This document shows positions 24,961 to 31,384 of a stretch of DNA of 31,384 nt, in pieces; positions within the stretch are counted from its first letter, which is position 1; each line of letters begins with the position of its first letter. The DNA lies in the NCBI GenBank assembly GCA_009774625.1, contig VSOB01000041.1:1-31384 (forward strand). The letters run 5' to 3'. The notes under the pieces are model-generated. The model saw only the letters and a program-made list of their open reading frames with translations. It did not search any database and was not told where the DNA came from. This stretch comes from Lachnospiraceae bacterium. Its GTDB lineage: Bacteria; Bacillota; Clostridia; Lachnospirales; Lachnospiraceae. Made by a program: the position numbers and the translations under genes.

Positions 24961-25976
24961 AGGAATATTTGATTATCGGGCTGGGATCGATGGGAAAACG
25001 CAGAGTCAGGTGCCTTCTGCATCTGGGCGTGCCCTGTGAGGCAGTGATCGGCATGGACCGGCGGGAGGACAGGCGGAAGGAAGCGCAGGAGAAGTATGGG
25101 ATACGGACTGCAGAGAAAGAGGAAGAAATCGATTTTTCCGGAATAGAGGCTGTGATTGTTTCCCTGCCGCCGGATCGGCATTATCTGGGAGCGCAGGTGG
25201 CATTTCGTCATAAAAAACCGGTGTTTACAGAAGCCAGCGTGATGCTGGAGGATATGAGAAAGATCCGGGAGGGGAATACGGAGGATGTATTTGTGGCGCC
25301 GTCCTGTACCCTGTTATTTCATCCGGCATTAAAGAAGATCCGGGAGCTGGTGAACGGGGGAGCGTATGGAAAGGTGTGCAATTTTTCCTACCACAGCGGA
25401 CAGTATCTGCCGGACTGGCATCCCTGGGAGAATGTGAAGGATTTCTATGTGAGCAATCGCCAGACAGGTGGGGCACGTGAGATCGTACCGTTTGAGCTGA
25501 CCTGGATCACGGCGCTGTTTGGATATCCCAGGCAGATAAAAGGGTACTACCGGAAAACCAGGGATGTGGGATGCGACATTGAGGACAGTTATGTGTGTGC
25601 CCTTGACTATGAGGATATGGTGGGAAGCCTGCTGGTGGATGTGGTGGGCAGAAACGGTGCGAGGAATCTGCTGATTAATCTGGAGGATGCCCAGATCCAG
25701 TGGCGATGGGACAGACGGGTGATAGAGGTGTATGAGGCAGAGACTGGGGCCTGGAAGTACATAGAGGTGGATGAAGAGCTGCATGAGAAGGGCTATAACG
25801 AGAATATAGGAGAGAATATGTACATCGAAGAGCTGGGAGCGTTTTTAGCGGGGATAGAGAACCGGGAGGCGTTTCCCAACACGGTGGAGAAGGATATGGC
25901 TGTGCTTGGGCTTCTGGAAGCGGTGGAAGGTTCTGATGGGTGGCAGCCGGGAGACATAGGCAGAGAAGCACCGTAG
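24957..25976 (+). CDS. Gfo/Idh/MocA-family protein with altered active site (second copy)
   Basis: A 339-residue paralogue of the 21048 protein. It has the cofactor loop IIGLGSMGKRR at 6-16 and VSLPPDRH. The EKP motif is EAS (92-94), again lacking the catalytic lysine, and the later segment reads REIVPFELTWI with Glu and Trp where Asp and His are usual. The central HSGQYLPDWHPWENVKDF matches the first copy nearly residue for residue. Translation is coupled to neuA by ATGA. The changes are shared by both copies, so they look like a subfamily feature, not decay. The reaction is unknown; a paired or heteromeric enzyme is possible. Confidence 0.85.
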   Translation: MKEYLIIGLGSMGKRRVRCLLHLGVPCEAVIGMDRREDRRKEAQEKYGIRTAEKEEEIDFSGIEAVIVSLPPDRHYLGAQVAFRHKKPVFTEASVMLEDMRKIREGNTEDVFVAPSCTLLFHPALKKIRELVNGGAYGKVCNFSYHSGQYLPDWHPWENVKDFYVSNRQTGGAREIVPFELTWITALFGYPRQIKGYYRKTRDVGCDIEDSYVCALDYEDMVGSLLVDVVGRNGARNLLINLEDAQIQWRWDRRVIEVYEAETGAWKYIEVDEELHEKGYNENIGENMYIEELGAFLAGIENREAFPNTVEKDMAVLGLLEAVEGSDGWQPGDIGREAP

Positions 25977-26121
25977 CATGTGAGTGATTGAATGGCCGGG
26001 AAATCATCCGTGTGGAGGCATATCTGGACGGGGCAAGGAAGTTCACGGGAAAACTTGTAAAAGACATCATCTGGTAAACCGATAATCAGTAAAAAGAGCA
26101 GCGTTATGAAAGTGTAAACCC
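25977..26121 (+). other. 145-base gap with a possible decayed C-terminal coding remnant
   Basis: This gap is the longest after the sugar genes begin at 1749. Its middle can be read as an open frame ending LVKDIIW-stop at about 26074-26076, preceded by GREIIRVEAYLDGARKF, which looks protein-like but has no start codon or ribosome binding site and meets a TGA upstream. It may be the tail of a deleted gene. No terminator hairpin with a T run is visible. The assignment is tentative. Confidence 0.2.
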
Positions 26122-27603
26122 ATGAAAATGCAGAAACTAAGTCAGGTACGGACGAGAATCGACAAAAATTATTATTATATAAAATGTCTGGAAAAGCTGA
26201 TACCTTTTCAGAAAAATGATCCGGATAAAGTAAAGCTGATTACTTTGATCGGCCGGATTTATGCAGGCTGTGTAACCGGTGTGTACAGCAGTGATGTACT
26301 GGAAGCGGAACTCGTCAGGATAGGAAAGGACATTCCATTCAGGCCCGCAGGCGGGCCTGTCAAAGGCCGGACTCTGCATGTTATGACCCAGGGCTTTGCG
26401 ATAGGCGGCCATCCGGTGATCGTAAGCAATTGGATCCGGTGGGATAAAGATGCCCGGTCGTCGATTGCCTTTACCGATATGCCCGCTGCGAAAGTCCCTG
26501 ATTTTCTGAAAGAGAGTGTGAGAGAATCAGGCGGTGAACTGTTTTGCATCAACAGAAGAAAAGATGACATCAGTAAGGCAAAGGAGCTGCTGGAGATTTC
26601 CGCGCCCTATGAAAGAGTGATCCTGCATACGCATATGTATGATACGGTGCCTGTTCTGGCGTACAGCAATCCGGACTGGAACTGTCCGGTGTATCTGTAT
26701 AACCATGCGGATTTCAGATTTTCCTTTGGATTTTCTGTGGCAGACCGCGTTTTGAATATGTGCCCGTATGATGTGAAAAAAACCATATCTTACAGGGGCA
26801 TACAGCCGGGGAACAGTGTCTGGATGCAGTTTCCGGGGAACGGACAGCTTTTGGAAAGCGAGAAAGTCTGTGAGAAGGAAAATGCCAGAAAAACAGTGGA
26901 AACGCTGTATGGTATGGAAAAGGATGCAAAACTGATCGTTTCAATGGGAGCGGATTTTAAATATGAGAGTATCATCGGGTATGATTTTGGTATGTTTGTA
27001 AGGAATGTACTGGAAGCATACGAGGGTACGGCTTATTTTTATGTGATCGGAGCAGACAGGGCAAAAGAGAACTGGAAAAAGCTGGAGGCAGATACGAAGG
27101 GAAGGGCAAGGGCGCTGGGATATTTGCCGAGAGAAAAAGCGGAAGAACTGATTGCCGCCGCAGACCTTTATGTGGTGTCATTTCCGATGAAAGCGTCCGG
27201 GGCGACCACGGCCGAGCTGTATCATGTGCCCTATGTATCACTGCATCTGCTGGGCCGGGGGATTGAGAACTATGGTGTGAGCGCCGCCAGGACGATTCCG
27301 GAATTGACAGAGAAAGCCCTGGAGGCACTGCGGGGCAATGGAGAGAAATACTGCGGGCATATTGTGGGAAATACATGGTCAGAAGCAAAATGGCTCAGAG
27401 TGTGGAAAACGGTCCGGGAAAGGGAAAACGGCCACAGGATACAGAAATTCAGTCCGCATCGGTTTGTGAAAAGACAGGAATATATCAATTGTCAGCTGAT
27501 GCAGGATCAGATCAACGGCAGGGATCAGTATGAAGCGGTTTTTACTTCCGGATATACCGGGAGTATCATTCAGGGACTGAGCAAAATCTGGGGCATGGAG
27601 TGA
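26122..27603 (+). CDS. Putative GT-B-fold glycosyltransferase
   Basis: A 493-residue protein resembling GT-B glycosyltransferases. After about 80 helical residues, TLHVMTQGFAIGGHPVIVSNW around 84-104 looks like the first Rossmann strand and donor/acceptor loop. The second half has IVSMGADFKYESIIG, AYFYVIGADR, ARALGYLPREKAEELIAAADLYVVS and SGATTAEL, the order expected for a nucleotide-sugar-binding C-terminal domain. The terminal 70 residues are basic and helical. No membrane span. The ribosome binding site before ATG 26122 is poor (ATG 26128 is also possible), so it may rely on upstream translation or be weakly expressed. Family not certain; glycan-chain synthesis is inferred from fold and position. 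Confidence 0.6.
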   Translation: MKMQKLSQVRTRIDKNYYYIKCLEKLIPFQKNDPDKVKLITLIGRIYAGCVTGVYSSDVLEAELVRIGKDIPFRPAGGPVKGRTLHVMTQGFAIGGHPVIVSNWIRWDKDARSSIAFTDMPAAKVPDFLKESVRESGGELFCINRRKDDISKAKELLEISAPYERVILHTHMYDTVPVLAYSNPDWNCPVYLYNHADFRFSFGFSVADRVLNMCPYDVKKTISYRGIQPGNSVWMQFPGNGQLLESEKVCEKENARKTVETLYGMEKDAKLIVSMGADFKYESIIGYDFGMFVRNVLEAYEGTAYFYVIGADRAKENWKKLEADTKGRARALGYLPREKAEELIAAADLYVVSFPMKASGATTAELYHVPYVSLHLLGRGIENYGVSAARTIPELTEKALEALRGNGEKYCGHIVGNTWSEAKWLRVWKTVRERENGHRIQKFSPHRFVKRQEYINCQLMQDQINGRDQYEAVFTSGYTGSIIQGLSKIWGME

Positions 27604-27610
27604 AAAGGGA

Positions 27611-28420
27611 ATGAAATATGATGAGATATGCCTGGTCATGACAGCATGCATTGCGCCTTCTGCACAGATGAAACTTTTGACGATAAGAGATAAAGGGGTG
27701 CGGAGAAAGCAGTATCTGGAAGCAGCCCGGTTTTATATTGAGAAAACAAGAATCAAACACATTGTTTTTTGCGATAATTCGGGTACCAGGGAGATCGGTC
27801 TGTTAAAAAAGCTGGCAGCAGAGAAACAGAAACGGTTTGAGTGGCTGAGCTATCAGGGAGATGGGAAAAAGACAGAGGAACAGGGAAAGGGATATGGCGA
27901 GGGGGAGATCCTGGCCTATGTGTTGCAAAACAGCAGACTGCTCCGGACATGCCGTTATATGGCGAAAGTAACAGGAAGGCTGAAAGTCCGCAATATCGAT
28001 ATGGTGATCCGGCTGCTGGGCCAATCCGGCAATTATTTTAATTCTTATATAGATTACAGGAACCGTTTTTTTATTGACACCAGATTTTTTGTAGTATCAT
28101 GCCGTGACTATGAATCTTTTCTGAAAGACTGTTATCAGTCTGTGAATGACGGCAGGGGATTTTATCTGGAACACAGCATTGCCAGAGCGGTCAGAAAGAA
28201 GCATATGTCATATCACGTTTTCCCGGTGGCGCTGGATGTCGAAGGGATTTCCGGTACATCCGGTATGAGATATGCGACATCCAGACGGGCGCTGTATCTG
28301 AGCTCTGCGGATTTGCTGCTTCGAATGTTGCTGCACAGGGAAAAGAAAGACCGCTCCATTCTGGAATTACACAAAAATATACGGCAGGCAGGCGGGGAAA
28401 CGAAAACAGAAACAGGGTAA
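27611..28420 (+). CDS. Uncharacterised protein, possible glycosyltransferase
   Basis: A 269-residue protein I cannot place firmly. HIVFCDNSG around 55-63 looks like a GT-A-type strand ending at a sugar-nucleotide site, and KGYGEGEILAYVLQNS followed by AKVTGRLKVRNI are motifs I associate with small polysaccharide-locus glycosyltransferases. FFIDTRFFVVSCRDYESF and GFYLEHSIARAV come later. It starts 8 bases after the GT-B-like gene (AAGGG upstream) and ends 12 bases before a methyltransferase, so it belongs to the same operon. No signal peptide, membrane span or catalytic DXD is obvious. Confidence 0.5.
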   Translation: MKYDEICLVMTACIAPSAQMKLLTIRDKGVRRKQYLEAARFYIEKTRIKHIVFCDNSGTREIGLLKKLAAEKQKRFEWLSYQGDGKKTEEQGKGYGEGEILAYVLQNSRLLRTCRYMAKVTGRLKVRNIDMVIRLLGQSGNYFNSYIDYRNRFFIDTRFFVVSCRDYESFLKDCYQSVNDGRGFYLEHSIARAVRKKHMSYHVFPVALDVEGISGTSGMRYATSRRALYLSSADLLLRMLLHREKKDRSILELHKNIRQAGGETKTETG

Positions 28421-28431
28421 GGAGATCAGAA

Positions 28432-29403
28432 ATGAGTCAGAAAAAGAAAACGGCAATCATATATGGTCTTGGCCGGGCATATAGGGAACAGGAAGAATGG
28501 ATCAACGAACAATTTGAAGTGACGGGTTACAGTGATAAAAAATCTTTCGCTGTGGACGGTTATATCAGTCCGGACGAACTCAAATGGAAAGAGGCTGATT
28601 ATGTGTACATAACCAGCAGAGAGTATTATGATGAAATAAAGGCAGAACTGATAAAGGCCGGGGTGGATGCCGGGAAGATCACATCCCGCGCCGATCTGAT
28701 CGGAGAGGTTCGGAATGCGGAGCTGAGAGACGCATGGGTCATAAAAAAATTACGGGAAATCCCGGCGGGGAAGGTATTGCTGGATGCAGGGGCAGGGGAA
28801 ATGCCGTATGCCCCATACTGTTCCCATTTGCATTATATTTCTCAGGATTTTGGCAAGTATGCTCCCAACGATATGCAGGAGGGATTTCGGACGGGTGTAG
28901 ACAGATGGGATACCAGCCGGGTCAGCATAACGTGTGACATTACACGGATGCCTCTGGAAGATGGCTCTGTGGATGTGGTGCTTTGCACAGAGGTGTTTGA
29001 GCATCTGCCGGAACCATTATTGGCGTTACAGGAGTTTTCGCGGATATTGAAAAAGGGAGGGACATTATTGCTGACGGCACCTTTCTGCAGCCTTACCCAT
29101 ATGGCGCCTTATTATTATGCGAATGGATTCAGCAAATACTGGTATGAAGAAAGCCTGAAAAAGTTTGGCTTTCAGATAGATGAAATGGAACAGCGCGGCA
29201 GCTTCTATCAGTGGCTGGCACAGGAAATACACAGACTGCCGGAAATCGCACAGAGATATTCACATTACGATATGAGCCGGGAGGACAGAGAAACGTTGAC
29301 AGACAGTTTGAAACTGCTTCATCAATTGGATCAGATGGATGCGGGAGGGGGTTCGGGTGAAGTATTGTGCTTTGGATATATGCTGGCTGCGCATCGGGAA
29401 TAG
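28432..29403 (+). CDS. Class I SAM-dependent methyltransferase with N-terminal Rossmann-like module
   Basis: A 323-residue protein. Residues 5-90 (KKTAIIYGLGRAY, TGYSDKKSF, DYVYITS) are another copy of the small accessory module. The methyltransferase part has the SAM loop LLDAGAGEMPY at 116-126, DITRMPLEDGSVDVV, EVFEHLPEP at 187-195 and LKKGGTLLLTAP at 206-217, the order of Methyltransf_11-type enzymes. GGAG precedes ATG 28432. It may methylate a sugar or sugar acid in the glycan. No defect is visible. Confidence 0.82.
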   Translation: MSQKKKTAIIYGLGRAYREQEEWINEQFEVTGYSDKKSFAVDGYISPDELKWKEADYVYITSREYYDEIKAELIKAGVDAGKITSRADLIGEVRNAELRDAWVIKKLREIPAGKVLLDAGAGEMPYAPYCSHLHYISQDFGKYAPNDMQEGFRTGVDRWDTSRVSITCDITRMPLEDGSVDVVLCTEVFEHLPEPLLALQEFSRILKKGGTLLLTAPFCSLTHMAPYYYANGFSKYWYEESLKKFGFQIDEMEQRGSFYQWLAQEIHRLPEIAQRYSHYDMSREDRETLTDSLKLLHQLDQMDAGGGSGEVLCFGYMLAAHRE

Positions 29404-29415
29404 AAGGGGAGGAAT

Positions 29416-29701
29416 ATGTTAGTTTCTGTAGTTATGCCGGTATTTAACGGAGAGAACTATGTGAAGGATATGCTGGATTCCCTGATGCGGCAGACATATA
29501 TATCTTTCAGGCAGATCAGGATGATGTGTGGTTTCCGGATAAGATTTCGGTGCAGCAAATATAAAAATACCAGTGCCAGCATACATGCGAAAACGGGAAA
29601 CATAGCTTCTTTCTGAAGAAACGGCAGCATATTATAATCAGCATCATCTTCATTTCCGGGAACGGCTGGATGATGTGATCAGAAGATACATAGAGGAGTA
29701 A
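29416..29701 (+). pseudogene. Decayed GT2 glycosyltransferase remnant
   Basis: A broken family 2 glycosyltransferase. A good GGGGAGG site and ATG 29416 begin a normal GT2 start (LVSVVMPVFNGENYVKDML, then LMRQTY), but the frame ends after 66 residues. Immediately after, in a second frame, comes FQADQDDVWFPDKI (about 29506-29550), the GT2 DQDDVW motif that normally lies some 50-60 residues further on. In a third frame, AAYYNQHHLHFRERLDDVI and the ending IRRYIEE-stop (29699-29701) look like the family's C terminus. Several internal deletions with frameshifts therefore reduced a roughly 250-300 residue gene to 286 bases. The ribosome binding site has not decayed, so loss may be recent. It lies just before the fucosyltransferase gene. 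Confidence 0.75.
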
Positions 29702-29703
29702 CC

Positions 29704-30621
29704 ATGATTTATGTAAGGATAACCGGAGGACTGGGTAATCAGCTTTTTGAGTATGCAGCGGCAAGATATCTGCAGAAAAAGAAAAAAGACAGAGAACTGG
29801 TACTGGATGTGACAGAATACAGTCATAACAGGCTGCGGCGGTTTTCCCTGCGCCATTTTCAGATTCCGGCCTGTAAAAAGCAGGATCTGGACAGTGGAAA
29901 AGTACCTGTAAAAAACTGGCATATCCGTTTTTTTTGCAGGGCGATAGCTTTTGTCAACGGAAAAGATACCATAGAGAAACGGATACTGACGGAACGAGTG
30001 CTGAAATATCCCCTGCAGGCAATGGGGATTGTCAAAAACAGTTTTTCCAATGACAGATACAGCAGGATTTTGCTCCGGCAGAAAAATATTTATCTGTCAG
30101 GTTATTTTCAGTCGGAGGACTTTTTTCCCGGACTTCGGAATACCTTACGAAAAGAGCTGCAGATCAAAAGAAAGATGACGGGAGAGCGGCAGGCGTTTCT
30201 GGAACAGATCAAAGGTTCCAATGCGGTCTGTCTCCATATCCGTCTGGGAGATTATAAGACGAGCAAGATTCATATGGTCTGTACAGAGGGCTATTACAGG
30301 CGGGCAGTCAGAATGATGAGGCAGAAGTATCCGGATGCCCGTTTTTTTGTATTTTCGGATGAGGTGGAAACGGTAAAAAAAGTGTGCGGCAGCGAAGCGG
30401 ATTTTCAGTATGAACCGGAAGGCTGCAGAGATTATGAAACGCTGGAGCTGATGAAGCATTGCAGACATTTTATTATGTCCAACAGCAGTCTGAGCTGGTG
30501 GGCCCAGTATCTGTGTGAGAACCGGGAAAAGACGGTGATCGCACCGGATATCTGGTTTCAGGATGCGGCTTATCAGGCGGAAATGTACCAGAAAGACTGG
30601 ATCAGACTGCAGGTGAGGTAA
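29704..30621 (+). CDS. GT11 alpha-1,2-fucosyltransferase-like
   Basis: A 305-residue member of glycosyltransferase family 11, which adds fucose (or a related deoxyhexose) from GDP-fucose, commonly in alpha-1,2 linkage. Signatures are GGLGNQLFEYAAARYL at 8-23, the donor-binding HIRLGDY at 178-184 and SNSSLSWWAQYL near 262-273. Full length. AGAGGAG precedes ATG 29704. A T8 run at 29928-29935 lies in the coding sequence. No GDP-fucose biosynthesis genes (gmd, fcl) are in the window, so the donor is presumably made elsewhere. Confidence 0.9.
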   Translation: MIYVRITGGLGNQLFEYAAARYLQKKKKDRELVLDVTEYSHNRLRRFSLRHFQIPACKKQDLDSGKVPVKNWHIRFFCRAIAFVNGKDTIEKRILTERVLKYPLQAMGIVKNSFSNDRYSRILLRQKNIYLSGYFQSEDFFPGLRNTLRKELQIKRKMTGERQAFLEQIKGSNAVCLHIRLGDYKTSKIHMVCTEGYYRRAVRMMRQKYPDARFFVFSDEVETVKKVCGSEADFQYEPEGCRDYETLELMKHCRHFIMSNSSLSWWAQYLCENREKTVIAPDIWFQDAAYQAEMYQKDWIRLQVR

Positions 30622-30625
30622 ACAT

Positions 30626-31384
30626 ATGAAAGATGAGATTTTTTTGTCTGTGATCATTCCTGCCTATCAGGCAGGCGACTATATTGGGAAGTGCCTTGAC
30701 AGTCTGCGGGGGATCACAGTCAGGAAAGAAATTCTGATAGTGGTGGATTCCTGGGAGGACTCTACGCTGAAAGCATTGGGGGGCTATCTGAAGGAGTCAG
30801 GAGACATCCGTATCCTGCTCAACGATGACAAAGGGATGTCGGAAGCCAGAAACACAGGCATGCGTATCGCCAGAGGACGCTATATCTGGTTTGTGGATGC
30901 AGATGACTGGATATGCGGGGCATTTAATGAAATGATCTGGAAGAATCTGGAGGAATATGAGCCGGAAATCCTGATGTTTGATGCGGGTGTGGTGAATGAA
31001 ACAGCCCAGCAATGGAATGCATCTAACTATATCAGAAAAAATAAAATAAAAGCGGGTGTTATTTTTTCTGGAGCGGAATTTTTTGAAACCTGTTACCGTA
31101 AAGATGCCTACAGGACTCCCGTATGGCTGAATCTGTTTTCCAGGGCTTATCTGGAGCGGCGTCAATTGTTTTTTTTAAAGGATTACGCTCATGAAGATGA
31201 GGACTATACATTCCGGGCGCTGCTTCCGGCAAAGAGGGTTTTGTATCTTGATGAAATTTTTTATATACGCAGATATCGTGACAATTCCGCTATGACCAGC
31301 GGATTTCATGAGAAACAACTCCATGATTTTTCCAGGATCCTGCAGAGCAATGCAAAGTTTATAGAGTCATATCAGACGTTTTCT
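30626..31384 (+). CDS. GT2 glycosyltransferase, cut by the window end
   Basis: An open frame of 253 codons runs off the right edge, starting at ATG 30626 after AGGTGAGG and 4 bases after the fucosyltransferase stop. The family 2 GT-A elements are FLSVIIPAYQAGDYIGKCLDSL at the N terminus, EILIVVDSWEDST, the GMSEARNTGMRIARG donor-site segment and the metal-binding VDADDW. YAHEDEDYTFRALL is the catalytic-base region of the family. The C terminus is missing, so any fused domain cannot be seen. A T8 run at 31169-31176 occurs in the coding sequence. Confidence 0.88.
   Translation, partial: MKDEIFLSVIIPAYQAGDYIGKCLDSLRGITVRKEILIVVDSWEDSTLKALGGYLKESGDIRILLNDDKGMSEARNTGMRIARGRYIWFVDADDWICGAFNEMIWKNLEEYEPEILMFDAGVVNETAQQWNASNYIRKNKIKAGVIFSGAEFFETCYRKDAYRTPVWLNLFSRAYLERRQLFFLKDYAHEDEDYTFRALLPAKRVLYLDEIFYIRRYRDNSAMTSGFHEKQLHDFSRILQSNAKFIESYQTFS

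Noticed and set aside
1..31384. CRISPR arrays, tRNA and rRNA genes, riboswitches
   Set aside because: No regularly spaced direct repeats, cloverleaf, rRNA segments or recognisable riboswitch cores were seen by eye; Cas-like similarity is limited to the TnpB homologue.

Overview
The window reads as a bacterial accessory locus, most likely from a Lachnospiraceae-type member of the Clostridia. The grounds are strong AGGAGG-like ribosome binding sites, a mid-range and patchy base composition, and the gene families present. No taxonomic marker gene is in view, so this is inference. All credible genes lie on the + strand. Many are separated by a few bases or overlap by ATGA, so most of the 31 kb looks like one or a few long operons.

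Layout: (1) 103-1458 encodes a TnpB/IS605 OrfB-family protein with an intact zinc ribbon and one RuvC aspartate, but with the RuvC-II glutamate and RuvC-III aspartate apparently replaced. It is followed by about 240 bases of GC-rich, hairpin-rich, gene-free DNA, where a TnpB guide (omega) RNA would be expected. (2) 1749-6932 holds a GmhA-like isomerase, an IspD/TarI-like cytidylyltransferase, a TagF-like CDP-alcohol phosphotransferase and two glycosyltransferases. (3) 6960-12126 holds a DegT aminotransferase, an unrecognised propeller-like protein, a metallo-beta-lactamase-fold hydrolase, an ATP-grasp ligase and an SDR oxidoreductase. (4) 12186-16728 is an AT-rich block with an FkbM methyltransferase, LicD, a LicC-like nucleotidyltransferase, a GDPD-like phosphodiesterase and a DUF115/sialyltransferase-like protein. 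(5) 16767-25976 is a nonulosonic (sialic-acid-like) acid block: NeuB, a TylF-like methyltransferase, a TIM-barrel isomerase, a CBS-aminotransferase fusion, two unusual Gfo/Idh proteins, a class III aminotransferase/aminomutase, a nitrilase-family amidase and NeuA. (6) 26122-31384 holds glycan assembly and tailoring genes: a GT-B-like protein, an uncharacterised GT-like protein, a methyltransferase, a decayed GT2 pseudogene, a GT11 fucosyltransferase and a GT2 gene cut by the window end.

Together the genes would make and decorate an unusual surface glycan carrying a nonulosonic acid and phosphodiester-linked substituents. No protein shows an obvious membrane span, and there is no flippase, polymerase, ABC exporter or priming transferase. 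With a DUF115-like protein next to NeuB, this fits cytoplasmic glycosylation of a protein such as flagellin better than capsule export. The most interesting object is the apparently nuclease-dead TnpB homologue plus putative guide RNA at the head of this locus. It resembles the TnpB-derived repressors (TldR) known from flagellin neighbourhoods.
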